Shown in pieces: positions 25,368-38,600 of a stretch of 64,000 nt of DNA. The notes below the pieces were generated by a model that did not search any database, was not told the origin of the DNA, and was given only the letters and a program-made list of their open reading frames with translations. Position 1 is the first letter of the stretch; the number at the start of each line of letters is the position of its first letter. The translations under genes and the position numbers were made by a program. This DNA comes from Mantamonas sphyraenae (taxonomy: Eukaryota; CRuMs; Mantamonadidae): the NCBI GenBank assembly GCA_026936335.1, contig JAPMXV010000002.1:186001-250000 (forward strand), given 5' to 3'.

Positions 25368-28300
25368 TCATCCTCGGAACACACCACTGATGCGATTGCT
25401 CGCGCTCCTCCTTGTTTGCTCTGCCCCTGCACTTCCAGAAGTGCTGCGTACAGGCGTTCCAGCCACGTCCCGTGTTCCAGCCGTCGATGCCGACGCATTC
25501 ATGTCGCTCCCGTACCTTTCCAAGAAAGCGCTCGTGCTCATCCCCGACGTGCTTCCCGATGATGAAGGCCGTGCCTCTTCCATCTCCTTTGCCTTTTGGA
25601 TGCTCTCCACCACACCGCCGCTGTCCTTTGTGTTGTCACCGCTGCTGGTGCTGCTGGTGCTGGTGCTGCTGCTTCCGCTGCTTCCTCCACCCCCGTTTGA
25701 TGTGCTGTTGCGTACCATCATGCCATCATTGGAGCCATCCACACGGTCTTCCAGCCGTTCTGTCAGGTTGTCCAGCAACTCTGCATCGCCGGCGTCCGAT
25801 TGCAGCCGCGAACAGCTCAGTGCCTCCTGCAGCAATGCTGTCTCCAGCGCACTCAACTCCTCATCCAGCCGCTCCAGCTTCACTTCACCCGTCTCGTAGA
25901 ACAGCTCTGCAAAGTACGCCAGCATGGTCTTGAGCAGGCGGCGGAAATCATACAGAGCACGTTTCACCGAGTCTTCGGCCATCAGCTCGCGTTCCAAGCT
26001 CTTGCGCACGTCGCGAAGTTCCTGTGCCGCACGCTGATCGTCGTATCGGTTGCTCTTGCTCAATTTGAGGATCAGACTGACCACATCGCGTTGGAAGCCG
26101 TTCCAGTGGGAGCGCAGCAGCGAAAACACCTGCGCCGCCTCCTCCTCGTCAACCAGCAGCTGATTGAAGTGTTGCGGATCCATTGTAACGTCTTTACGCA
26201 GGAAGCCGATCATGCGCATGAGGTCGTAGAACACCGAAAAGGACATCATGTCTGTTGTGCCCGCCCGGCCCGTCGCTTCCTGGAACATGCGTGCCACACG
26301 TTTCTCCGTCAGCACGGGGTCGATCTGCATGGCCAGACGCGAAAACTCCTCCAACGACAGGAGGCCGTTGCGATTTGTGTCCGCTCGCTTGAACAGGATG
26401 GTCAGTTTTTGCAGATGCAGCGCCTGCGCCGCCCGGTACTCGTTCAGCGTCAGTTCCAGCAGGTGGATCAGCTTCACGCGTCGGTTCTGCGGCAGACTCT
26501 CGTCCAGTGCAGCAGCACGAGTGTTCTTGTTGCTGCTGCTGCCCGGTGCACCTGCGCTGACCAGGTATGCCTTGTCCGTCAGCGTGTTGGCCGCCACCGA
26601 CTGGTCGTCGATGCGATGGGCGATTAGCGTGTACGCATCCGGTCCAATGGCTGCCATGATGATGCGTGCACTCTCGTGCGCACGCACCAGATCCACGTAC
26701 TGCGGCAGGGGCGACGACAGATCCTCCGGAACGAGCACGCCCGCAATGTTGCGGTTCGTCGCCCACGCGCGTCCAAACAGGAAGAATTGCAGCTCGTCCA
26801 CGGGACGACTCTCTTCCAGAAAGGCTGCAAACAACTCCACCTCCTTGTCCTCCTCGCGGTACTTCATCAACGCCTGCACAAAGTCGCTGCAGTTTTGCTC
26901 CACCAGGGCCTTCAGGCCGTACTTGTTCGACAGGTACTGGTACGTGTACTCGGGCATGGCCATGTGTTCTGCCTCATACACCCCCTTGCTCACCATGTCC
27001 GAGTCGATCTTGGCGTCCAGCACCTCGCGCACCATTTTCACAACCCACGACAGTGGCTTCACACTTCGCTTCTTGCTCTGTGTCCCAATCATCTCCAGGA
27101 TGCGTGCATTGTCTGCCAGCGTCCGTTTCAGCCCTTCCGACTCCAGCTCCACCGCATAGTCCTGTGGGTTTCGCTCCTCCCAGTTTACATACACTTCGCC
27201 CTCCAGGTCCACCAGACGCTGCTGCAACCTTTCGTTCTCCTTCTCGAGCACCAGTTGCGTCTCCTTTGCCACCATCAACTTGCGCCGTGTGGTCGGCAGG
27301 TCGTCGTTGTTGCTCTCCTCCGCCAACAGCGAATCCACCTCGCTCTTGGCAATCACCACAGTGTCGTCTGTCTGCGCCCCACACTCCTCCGTGTTTGTAT
27401 CATCGCTTGCATCTTGCTTCTCCGTCTGAGTTCCTTCCTCCGCTTTGTTCAACGACGCCACAGCCGCATCCTCCGCTTGCCTCTGCACAGTCGCACGCAG
27501 CTCCTCCAGCTCTGCAATGGTGTCCGCATGCACCCACTGCTGCTTGCTACTCTTTCCCAGGTCTGTTGTGTCCACGCCTGTCTCGCGTGTGTTTCGCGCA
27601 CGGCTCCCTGCTCGGCTGCTGCCTCCGGATCGCCTCGATCGCCTCGATGCCGCTCTGCTGCTTGTCTCCGACGCAGTATCCCCGTGCTCCACGTCCCATT
27701 CCTCCCCTTCCTCTTCTTCATCTTCGTCCTCCTCCTGGCTCTTGTGACGCATGGACGCAAGCAGCGTTCTGCGCTTCTCCTCCGGATCCGTGTTGTCCTC
27801 CTCCTCTCCACTGCCTCCCAGTTCGTCATCCACGTCCAACATGCTTTCGTGGTGCCGTTCCACCTCTTTGGCGGCCTGCTCTGCGTGTGCCGCTGCCAGC
27901 TGCGCCGCCATGTGGTCTCGCTCCTCCCGCTCGTGCTTCTGCTCGTCCATGTGCATCAGCAGCGCCTCTGTGTCCTTTACCACCTTGCGATCCTCGGGCG
28001 ACGCGTCGTCTTCGTCGTCGTCCGCTGTGTCGTCGTCATCGTCGTCATCCTCTTCCATTACCGCGTCGCCTTCCCGTTCCACCACCTCATCGTAATCCTG
28101 CCCAGTCTCCAAAGCATGCTTGCGCCTGCGTCGTCGCTGTTTGATCTTGCGCTTCGTTTCACGCTGTCGCTCTTGACTCGCATCCTCGAATTCAGAGACA
28201 CTCGACGTTGTCGACGAGGTGCTGCTCGCGCTTGTGATCAATGCTTGGTCTTCGACAGAGGAGGCGGTTGCCGACTGCTGTTGAGCTGCAGCGGCGCCGA

Positions 28301-31300
28301 CAATGTCGTCGTCGTCGTCGTCGTCGCTTTCGCTATCGCTTGCTTCGTCGTCGCGCAGCATCACCTTCAGATGAGCGTTTGTGTCGCTGTTGCCGATCAG
28401 CTTCCCCGCTGTGGCAAACCAAACTTGCAGCTCGCGGTGCATGATGTCAAACTTGACAGGCAAGTTGCGGTCCTTGTTGATCTGTTCGTCGTGGAAGGCC
28501 TTGACCTTGTCCAGCCAGGTGGCCAGATCGACGCGCAGCTGTGTCAGCTCTGCGTTGGTTGCTGTCACGCCAGACATGGTCACCAGGCGCACAGCCCACG
28601 ATTCCATTTCGTAGCGCAGTCGCTGCAATTCGGCTGCGCTCATGTCCACGTCCGCGCTAACCTGGTCCCTGGTGCTGCTCACCCAGTCCTCCAGATTCAG
28701 CTCCAGCGAGGCCATCGACTTTGGTACCACCTCATCGGCCTCGAGCAGATTCTGCTCCACACGCGATGTGGCACTCAGCATGGTTTGGTAGCCACGCAGC
28801 AGTTCGCTCAGGTCGTTGTCGTCCTGAAGCGCCTTGCTGCCCTCCACATTCAGCTTGGAGATCCACACCTCCACCACATTGTTCAGCACATACACATCTT
28901 CACCGATTCCGTCGTTGCCGTTCAATCTGCGCATCTGTCGCCCTTGCATCAGCTCCATCTCGTTGCGCAGTTTCATCAGCGACATGCGGCTGTGGTCGCG
29001 TTGGGTGGACAGCACGCACGTGGCCAGCTCCTCTCCGCTCACAGAAAACTTTTCCTGGTTGTACGCAAGCATGCCCACACTCTCTGCTGCATCTTCCAGG
29101 TGCGGACCGTTGAAGTACAGGGCAAACGCCTCGATGTCGACGCGGTACTTCTTCAGATTCTCCTTCAGCCGCTCCAGATCCATCAGCTCGCCCAGTGTGT
29201 CGTATGCCTCACGTTGGGCACGGTTGCGGACACGGCTGTACTCGTCCAAGAGGGCGCGATGGTCCAGTTCCAGCCGTTTGTTGAGCTTGGAGACCATGAC
29301 GATGCAGTTTGCATCGTCGTTGAAGAGCACCGTCGCACTCTGCTTGGCCGCATCCAACCATTCCTGGGTGTCCAATTGGGCCTGTGTGGCAAGCATGGCC
29401 ACCTTGCTTGCGTTGTGCTTCGTCACGGCACGGGCGGCCTTGACAAACCGACGTTGGCTTCGCTGCAGTTGGTTGAGCTCGTTGTTGCCCCCCTTTTGGA
29501 TGCGATTCACCTTGCTGACCAGTTTGGCCGACGTTGAGGTCCATCTGCGTTTCTCTTCGTCCAGTTTGTTGAACTCTTGATTCATGCGGTCGCGTTGCAG
29601 CGCGTACAGGTCGTGGTACTCCTGCAGGAGGTCGTTTGTGCGGCCTGTCTCCTCTGTCAGGTGCTTAACACGCGCACGCAGCTCTCGCACCTCTTTGTCC
29701 AGTGCTGCCTCGCTCTCTTGCACCTTGTTGTGCTCCTCACGCAATTCGCTGTACCCTTCTTTCAGGGCGTTGTACTCTTCGCTCAGGCGTCGATTCAGAG
29801 CGCGCTGGGCCAAAAGCTCCGTGTGCACTGCCTTCATGTGTTCAGGCACCTTGCTGAACATGCCCGAGTACAGTTTGCGCACCTTGGCCAGCAATGCCCC
29901 GCGTTCCACGCACGTCACGCTCACCTGACGGATCAGCTCGTGAAACACAATGTTGTACACCACCTGTTCGTCCTGGACCAGTTTCAGCAGCGTGTGGACG
30001 TCGTCCGGCTCATACTCCACGCTGTAGTATGCTGCATCGTCGTCGCCACCGTGGTTGTTGTTGGCAAGCCGCTCCAGCTCGTCTAGTTGGTCCGAGGTCA
30101 ATGATCCCTCCTCCACCTCTTCCTTGGGTGCTTCGCGTACGTTGACACCGGCCTTGCGCAGCATGGCGTCCATCGTGTGGGCCAACTGCAGCACTTCCCA
30201 GCGGGAGGTTGGCCGCAGCGACGGAAACACAATCTCGTGGTTGAAATGTTCTGTGAGACACCAAGGTTGGCGGGTGTTGGGGATGGTGGGATGGTATGCG
30301 TGGGGGTGTGTCAGTCACCTGTACCTGTGGACGTGGGTGGAACGGGAAAGCAGAAAAAGAGTTGCTCTGTGCCAACGGTCCAATTACCTTCGAGTGACAC
30401 CGCATACTTCTCCTGGAACATGCGCAGTGGCTGAGACTTGTTGTTGAGTACCACGTGGTATTCTTCGGGTACCAGGGTGGCTGGCAGGTCGTTCAGATCC
30501 AGAGCATGTGCCTCACGAGTGTGTCGTCGAGGATCGTCGCCGTCGTCTCCTACCTCTTGCCCTTGGCCGTGCTCCCACGTTTCCTGTCCTTCTGTGTCCG
30601 ACATGTTCCGTTGCTTGCGTCGTTTGCCAACTCCACCTCCGTCGTGGCCGTGACTGTGGTTGTGGTTGTGGTTGTGTTTGCCGGCATGGCCTGCACGCGT
30701 TTGTCGCTCCTCGCGTGCCACTTTGTCGTAGTGTGCGGCGTCGTGAAGGAAGCTGATGTCTTCGCCAGCGCCACAGGTGCACGGCGGCTGATCCAGCAGA
30801 TGCTGCCACTGGGCACGTCGGGTAGGCGAAAACCAGACGTTGGCAGGCCTGTGTTTCAGCGTGGCAGCTGCCTCCTCCGTCTTCTTCCCCTTTTGCTCCT
30901 TCTGCGAGCCCGACGGCTCTTGCTGGGCGTCGATAAAGGTGATGTGCTGTCCTTCGGTGTCGGAGCTTGTTGTGGTCGTGTACAGCGCTTCGCGCAACGT
31001 GGCTTCGTCGCTGGAGCGCAGGGTGCTCGTCGGTCGTGGGCTGCCGTAGGCCGTTGCGTCCCTCAGACGTGCCAGCCGCTCCACCTCAAGCAACCGAGCC
31101 TCACTGGCCGCCACTTTGCCCTTGACACTGGCACGAATCACACCCGAGGGCGGCTGCACAAACTTGGATGACGAAAAGGTCTCCTTGGCTCCTGGCAGCA
31201 GCGAGCTGGCAGCCTTGGCTTGAGCCTTTTGCTTGCGTGGCGACAGCAGTTCCATCGTCTCCACCAGCTGCTTTGGCAAATGGGCATGTGGCACGTTTGT

Positions 31301-31546
31301 GTGCGTCTTGTTGAGTTTACCCTTGTTGGTGGTGCTGGTCAGGGCAGGCAGCAGGCAGGATTCGTCCGACGGGTTTGCCTCGTCCGTCCCCTCCTCCTTC
31401 TGCTGCTTGCTGCGCTTCTTGCTCTTGTCCAGCTGCACCTTGGCCGCTTTGCGGCTTTGGTGGCGGATGCTCTGCAGCCGTTCTTGGTTCTGCTTGTGCT
31501 TCCGCTGCTGTTCCTCCACCCGTTTCTTCTGCGCGGGGGTGTACAT
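25368..31546 (-). CDS. AXDND1: AXDND1-like axonemal dynein light-chain-domain protein, double length with EF-hand region
   Basis: The exons are 30388-31546 and 25368-30250 (phase 1 join), giving 2,013 residues. The AXDND1 block spans the splice: LVPEEYHVVLNNKSQPLRMF, then VFPSLRPTSRWEVLQLAHTM. It is followed by the p28-like dynein light-intermediate-chain motif VFHELIRQVSVTCVERGALL and a long coiled coil. Beyond the usual length of this family (about 1,000 residues in human, as I recall) there is an Asp/Glu- and Ser-rich region (about 27600-28360), then a globular C-terminal half with an EF-hand-like loop (RADTNRNGLLSLEEF, about 26330-26400) and further helices. The role is inferred to be ciliary or axonemal dynein-linked. 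The N-terminal 380 residues are basic and low complexity, with a His/Asn repeat (HNHNHNHSHGH). The extended C-terminal half is unrecognised. Confidence 0.85.
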
Positions 31547-31689
31547 CGTCGGGTTGGTTGGCCGGGATGGCGAGGCTTGGAATACGACTTTATTCCTGGG
31601 AGAGAGAGTGTGTGTGTAAAAGTGAACGTGATGTCTGACTGATCAACAAGCTGGATGTGTTTGTGCCTTCTTGGGCTCGTTTGTGCTGC

Positions 31690-32625
31690 TCACAGGCGTT
31701 GTTCGGGGTCGTCGCACACATACTCCATGGTGGGGATGACAATGCGGTGCTGTGCGGTCGATTCCTCGCTTGTTTCCGTCTGCCAGTGCTGGTGATCGCC
31801 AGGCAGGCAGCATACAACCTGCTTCTTGTGCGGATCCTTGACCAGTGTGGGCTCAAAGTCGACGTAGCGATGGGCGTCCGATTGCAAATGGGCCACCAGG
31901 TCATCGAGTGCAGTGTGGGGTCGCATTTGTTGCAATGTGTACCACGTGGGTGGGGCAAGGCTGATGTCGGGCGAGTCGATCGCCTGCTGCGGACACAGCC
32001 AAGTGCTGTGCACAGTCTCGGAGCCATCGTGCTCCGCTCCGTCCAACCCCACGTGCGGTTGCACCTGGCAAAAGTAGAACCGAGTGTCGTAGCGTCTGCG
32101 GCTCTCCTGTTTCGGCGTCACCCAGCGTGACACGGGCAGCAGTTCGTCCAGCGCCAGTTGCAGGTCGTTGTCCACGCAGTATTCCATCAGCTGCCGTGCG
32201 TCGTCGTGCACACGCCTTCTCAGCTCCGAGTCTTCCACCCGACTTTGACTGGCCTGGCTGGACAGCAACACACCGCTCTCCTCCAGCACCTCACGCGCAG
32301 CTGCTGTTCGCCAAGCAAACTCGTCTGGCTGCGCCTGCCATTGCGACGAGTGCACAAACGCGTGAACATTGGGTGCCCGGCTCTCGTGTGCCTTGCTATG
32401 TTCCATCCACACCGCCAGACTGTCCTCTGCATCCACGGCGCCGCCAGGGAACACGTGCAGGTTGGGCATGAACGTGCTCGCACTGCTCCGCTTCAGCAAC
32501 AGAACACGGTAGTCGTACGGCGAAGCGACCTGAGCCTCACCCACCAAAGGCGCAAGTGCACTCGTGCGTGCAGCAAGCACCACCGTGGCTGCGTGACGAG
32601 GCTGGACCAACTTGGACGACGACAT
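31690..32625 (-). CDS. NUDT19-like Nudix hydrolase
   Basis: This is a single exon of 311 residues, started at MSSSKLVQPRHAATVVLAAR. The N-terminal beta strand (YRVLLLKRSSASTFMPNLHV) leads into FPGGAVD. After an insert of about 45 residues the rest of the Nudix box appears, AAAREVLEESGVLL, with the REXXEE metal-binding core. A split Nudix box of this kind is typical of the NUDT19/RP2p group, whose characterised members hydrolyse CoA and acyl-CoA diphosphates in peroxisomes. The protein ends EQRL, only a weak match to a peroxisomal PTS1 tripeptide. It is divergent from the RNA polymerase I gene with 48 bp between start codons, so the two probably share a promoter region. Substrate is inferred from family only. 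Confidence 0.88.
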   Translation of the reverse strand: MSSSKLVQPRHAATVVLAARTSALAPLVGEAQVASPYDYRVLLLKRSSASTFMPNLHVFPGGAVDAEDSLAVWMEHSKAHESRAPNVHAFVHSSQWQAQPDEFAWRTAAAREVLEESGVLLSSQASQSRVEDSELRRRVHDDARQLMEYCVDNDLQLALDELLPVSRWVTPKQESRRRYDTRFYFCQVQPHVGLDGAEHDGSETVHSTWLCPQQAIDSPDISLAPPTWYTLQQMRPHTALDDLVAHLQSDAHRYVDFEPTLVKDPHKKQVVCCLPGDHQHWQTETSEESTAQHRIVIPTMEYVCDDPEQRL

Positions 32626-32673
32626 CTCCCTTGGCGGCGCCGACGCTGACAACACATCTCTCACTGGGCCACC
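32626..32673. promoter_or_regulatory. Putative 48-bp shared divergent promoter/5' leader
   Basis: Only 48 bp separate the start codons of the Nudix hydrolase (-) and the RNA polymerase I subunit (+). The plus-strand start has a good context (GGGCCACCATGACC). No TATA-like element is visible. Regulatory sites must lie here or inside the neighbouring coding or first-intron sequence. This is inferred from spacing. Confidence 0.4.
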
Positions 32674-35600
32674 ATGACCACTGCTTCGTCGACCGCCACG
32701 GTGGTCTTGCAGAACAAGGTTGTGGAGACCTCGTTCAGTTTCTACACCCCGGAGGACATCCGTCGTCTTTCGGTGAAGAAGATCACAGTGCCACAAGCCT
32801 TCGACACTCTCATGAACCCCAACCCGGGCGGCTTGTACGACCCGGCTCTTGGTCCCCTCGACCGCATGGACAGGTGCGTTTGTCTCTCTCTCTCTCCTCC
32901 TCCCCCCTCCCTCTCTATGTGCTGCCCCGTGGCATGGTGTCCACACAGCCCTTTGTCCTTGGCTGTGCCGTTCCTCTCTGCGCTGCCGAATTTTCTTCTC
33001 GGCCGGTTCCTGTAGCTGGCCCCAGGCGGCTTTCCGTGTGCATCCACGAGCCGCGTTGGTGGTGCTCGTGGCTGTGTCCTCTTCACCATCATTTCCTTGT
33101 GTTCTTTGTTGCCAATGCATGGGTGTGTGTGCGTGTGCCGTTCGTCGCCAAAGAGGAAATCCGTCCGGGCATGCAACGTCGGCGGACTTTCCACACTCGT
33201 CGTTTCACGCACTCCCGCACAGGCATATGTTCCCACCCCATCGGCCTATCCATCGTCTACACACGCCATTGCACACTGCACATGTCATGCCAGGCTCATC
33301 GACACCTGGCGTCCTTTGCCAGAAGCAGCCACTTGCCAAGCATGCGACGACTCGAGCAACAACTTGCTGCTGACACTCAAAACACTCACGTCCTCGCCTT
33401 GGGACTTTTCGGTTCTCCTTCCTCTCTCCCCTTTCCGTCCTCCTGCTTCGTGTACCCATGTGCACCCAGATGCAAGACGTGCTCTCAGCGTGCCCTCCTG
33501 TGTCCGGGCCACCTGGGCCACATTGAGCTTGCTGCTCCTGTGTACAATCCGCTGCTCTTTCGTGCCCTCTTCAAGATCCTCTCTCACAAGTGTGCCTTTT
33601 GCCACCATCTGCGCATGTCCGCTTCAGAGGTGTTGCTGCGCACATGCATCCTGCGCCTCATCGACGCAGGCATGCTTGACGAGGCCCTCGAGTTGGAACA
33701 GGTTTGTTGCCAACCCGTGCGACGCAACCCAGACTCCACACACACACTCACACCCCTTCCCACCACATGTTACCATATCCCCATAGCATGCCAACCACAA
33801 GAACATCTTCAAAGGCCGCGGAAAGGGCGGAAAGGGCAGTAAGGGCAAAGGCAAGGGCAAAGGCAAGGCCAAGGAGGAGGAGGAGGATGACGACGACGAC
33901 TCGATGGACGAAGAGGAAGAGGAAGAGTTTGCACAGGCCATGCAGGATGAGGACGAGGAGACAGATCGCACAGAAGCCCAGGTGGAGGTCATCCAACGGC
34001 TGATGGCCTCGTGGCAGGACAAGTACGAGGCGGCGCTGGCGGAGAGCGACGGACGCAAGATTGGCCTGTTGGACAACATGCGCAGCGAACGTGCACAGGA
34101 GCTGCTCAAGATGAATCTGTCGCAGCGATGCCCGCGATGCAAGGGCATCACGCCCAAACTGCGCCGTGTTGGCAAGTCGAGAATCTTTCAGATGCCCCTC
34201 ACAGACGCTCAGCGCAGGCGCAACGACGAGCTGGGCATGTATCTGGACGACGGAGGCGTCGATGCAGACAAGACACAGCTCGAACGCCTGGCGGCTATGG
34301 AGGAGCGCCAGCGGTCCAAGATGAACATGGAGGATGAGGACGAGGACAACCTGTCTGCCTACTCGGCTGATTCGGACATTGTGGACGACGATGACGATGA
34401 CGATGATGATGACGATGACGCAGAGGGAGGTAGCTCGCGCAAGAAGCGCATGCGTGTCAAGACCAAACTGATGGGCCAGAAGAAGAAAGGTGGCCTGGCG
34501 TCGTCAGGTGCGGTTGGAGCAAGCGCAGGCGTGGCAGGACAGGACATGGACGGTGCTCGAGGCAAGCAAACCTATCTGCCGCCACATCTGGTCAGGCGCA
34601 ACATGGAGCAGCTGTGGAGCAAGGACAAGGATTTGCTGTCGCTCGTGCTGGGCCACGCCAACGACGACCAACGCACGCCTGCCAACGTGCGCCTGGCCAA
34701 CGACTGGCGCATGTTTTTCATTGAAGTGCTGCCTGTGGTGCCCTCTCGCTTCCGTCCGCCTGGACAGGCTGGCGCCCTGGTCAGCGAGCACGCGCACAAC
34801 ACCTACCTGTCACTCATCCTCAACGACAACTTGTCGCTGCTGGACGCCACAAAGGCCCACCAGGCCCAGTCGCCCAGCGATGAGTCCACCGACGAGAGTG
34901 CACTGCGTGTGTACAACATGATGGGCGAGCTGCAGAACCACGTGAACACCCTCATCGACAGCAGCATCCCGCCCGCCGGGTCGCGATACACACGGCAGAG
35001 TGTGGACATCCAGGGCATTCGACAGCTGCTGGAAAAGAAGGAGGGTCTGTTTCGCAAGTTTATGATGGGCAAGCGCGTCAACTTTGCAGCCCGCTCGGTC
35101 ATCTCGCCCGACCCGTACATCAAGGTCAGCGAAATCGGCGTGCCGTTGTACTTTGCCAAGCGCCTGAGCTACCCGGAACCCGTGACGCACATGAATGTGG
35201 TCAAGCTGCGCGAGCAGGTGATCAACGGACCCGACGAATACCCGGGCGCAAACTACATCCTGGAGCCCAACGGCACGTACATCCAGCTGGAGGGCCGCAC
35301 GCGCGAGCAGCGCATTGCCCTGTCCAAGACACTGCTGAACTTGAGCGGTTCGGCGTTGGACGAGGGCGATGCCATCTACAACCGCAAGGTGGGCCGCCAC
35401 GTGGAGAAGGGCGACGTGCTTCTTGTCAACCGGCAGCCCACGCTGTACAAGCCGGGTATCATGGCACACAAGGCACGAGTGCTGAAGAACGAAAAGACCA
35501 TCCGCATGCACTACGCCAACTGCAACACGTACAACGCCGACTTTGACGGCGACGAAATCAACCTGCATCTGCCGCAGAACGAGCTGGCACGCGCAGAGGC

Positions 35601-38600
35601 CTACAACATTGCCAACACAAACAACCAGTACATTGGTCCCACAGACGCTGCGCCCCTGCGTGGTCTCATCCAGGATCACGTGGTGACAGGCGTGCGCTTG
35701 ACCAAGAAGGACTCGTTCTTTGAGCGCGACGAGTTCCAGCAGCTGCTGTACAGTGCTCTGCGCGGCAGGCGCAGGCACAGCCGCAAGTTGCGTTGCCCCA
35801 TGCCTGTCATCCTCAAGCCCAAGCGACTGTGGAGCGGCAAACAGCTGATCAGCACCATCCTGGATCACCTGACCGAAGGCTCGCCTGCGCTGAACCTGGA
35901 CGGCAAAACACGCATTCCGGCAAGTGCATGGGGCAAGGCAGGCGCCGAGGAGGCTCGCATTGTGGTGCGGGACAACAAGCTGCTGTGTGGCGTGTTGGAC
36001 AAGAGCCAGTTTGGCGCAAGCGCGTTTGGCCTTGTGCACGCGTGCCAAGAGATCTACGGCTCGGAAACGGCAGGCGATCTTCTGACCACACTGTCACGTC
36101 TGTTTACGGCGTATTTGCAGATGCAGGCGTTCACCATTGGCATCGAGGACATGGTGCTGGGTGCGGACGCAGACCGGTTCCGCGCAAAGACTCTGCAGGA
36201 TGCAAACAAGACCGGGTACGAGGTGGGTGCCGGCTTTGTGGGCATGCATTTGGACAAGGATGCGGAGCAGAGCGAGGTGGACCGTGTGAGTGAGGCACTG
36301 GGCGACAAGCTGCGCAATCAGGAGGCCAACGTGGCGGCGCTGGACGGCAAGATGAAGGCGGCGCTGAACCCGCTGACGTCCAAGGTGATTGACAAGTGTA
36401 TTCCCAAGGGCGAGCTGAAGCTGTTCCCTCGCAACAACCTGTTGTTGATGACCACGGCAGGTGCGAAGGGTTCGTCGGTGAACGTGTCGCAGATCTCGTG
36501 TCTGCTTGGCCAGCAGGATCTGGAGGGCAAGCGTGTGCCGCAGATGGTGAACGGCAAGACACTGCCGTGTTTCCGTCCGTATGATCCGAGCGCACGTGCG
36601 GGTGGCTATGTGATGGGCCGTTTCCTGACGGGGATCAAGCCACAGGAGTACTACTTCCATTGCATGGCCGGCCGCGAGGGACTGGTGGACACGGCAGTGA
36701 AAACTTCGCGCAGTGGATACCTGCAGCGATGCCTGGTGAAGCACCTGGAGGGACTGATGGTGCACTACGACGGGTCGGTGCGCAACCACGACGGGTCGGT
36801 GGTGCAATTTGCGTACGGCGAGGACACGCTGGACGTGACCAAGGTCAAGTTCCTGAAAGGGTTTGGGTTCTACGCGCAGAACCACCGTGCGCTTGCCAAG
36901 TCGCTTGCGTACGACCAGTGCGAGGGCAGGCTGGAGCGAAGCCAGGCCGAAGCTGCGTGGGCGCGTGTGGCCAAGAACGAGAAGGAGGATCCGGTGATCA
37001 ACCAACTCAACTCGTACATGCATCTGGGTGCGGTGAGCGAAAGCTTCAAGAGCGACCTGGAGGCATACATTGCACAGAATCCGGACGACCTGCTGGCGGA
37101 GGACGGAGCGAAGGAGCCGCGACGTGTGAGCAAATCCAAGTTCCGGGACCTGATGCTGTTGAAGTACATGCGGTGTGTGGCGGAGCCTGGCGAGGCCGTG
37201 GGCGTGATTGCTGCCCAGTCGATTGGACAGCCGTCGACGCAGATGACGCTGAACACCTTCCATTTCGCAGGTGTCGGAGGTGTGAACGTGACGCTGGGTA
37301 TCCCGCGTCTGCGAGAGGTGCTGATGACGGCCAGTGCCAAGATCAAGACGCCAACGATGACGCTGCACATGCTGCCTGGACGCAACAACGAAGAGTCGGC
37401 GAAGGAACTGGCAAAGAAGCTTAGCCGGCTGGAGCTGCAGCAGGTGCTGCGCAGGGCAGACGTGGAGGCGTCGTGGATTGGCACGTCGCGTTTGTATCGT
37501 GTGGTGCTGGAGTTTCAGCGTATGAGCAAGCTTGCGGAAAAGTATGGCGTCAGCAAGGAGCAGCTGCGTGCGGCGACAGAGAGCGGATTCATCCCGCTGC
37601 TGTGCAAGAATCTTGCGCGTGAGCTGAAGCGTGCTCAGGGAGGCATCATGGAAGGGGTCAAGGAGGGAGCAAAGGAGAGCGGGATGGGAGCAAAGAAAAG
37701 CAAGAAACAGGAGGAGGAAGAGGAAGAGGAGGAGAGTGGAGGAGAAGAGAGCGACGGGGAGGAGATGGATGCCAAGGAGGACAGGCGCAGGCGGGTCAAA
37801 GAGGAGGACGGAGGCGAAGAGGGAGAGGAGGATGCGGACGAGGAGGATGAAGACGAGGACGAGGAGGAAGAGGAGGAGGAGAGTGAAGAGAGCGAGGCAG
37901 AGGAGGAGGAGAGGGAAAAGATGGATGTAGAGGTCAAGGTGGAGCTGGAAGGCAGCCTGAAGGGATCGAGCACAAAGGGCAAGGGCAAGTACGTGGAGAT
38001 GAAGGAAACGCCGTTGAAGGCGAAGCTGCAGGCGGGAAGCAAGCAGCTGGAGGACTACACGTTCCGCATGAACAGGGAGAGTGGATGTTTGGAGTGCGAA
38101 CTGGAGTTTGTGGTGGACGGCCGGCACAAGAAGGTGCTTCTGCTGGAGCTTGTGGAAGCAGTTGTGGAGAAGGTGCTTGTGCAGAGCGTGGACAAGATCC
38201 GCAAGGGGGTGGTGACCAACACGGGCGACCAGTGGTCTGTGTTGACGGAGGGAGTGAACCTGCACGCGATGTACGAGTATGATGAGTACGTGGACGTGAA
38301 CCGAATCATGACAAACGACATCCATGCGGTGCTGGGCACGTACGGGGTGGAAGCAGCACGACAGAGCATCCAGAACGAGGTGAAGAGCGTGTTTGACGTG
38401 TACGGTATCACGGTGAAGCCGCACCACCTGAGTGTGATTGCAGACATGATGACGCTGAGTGGCGGGTACCGCGCGTTCAACAGGGTGGGCATCGAGGAGG
38501 ATCCGTCGCCGTTCCTGAAGATGAGCTTCGAGACAACGACCAACTTTTTGACAAACGCAGCGATGACGTTTGACTCGGACAGTGTGGACTCGCCGAGTGC

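Noticed and set aside
31690-31700. Peroxisomal targeting signal on the Nudix hydrolase
   Set aside because: The C-terminus EQRL departs from the usual SKL-like tripeptide; recorded only as weak.
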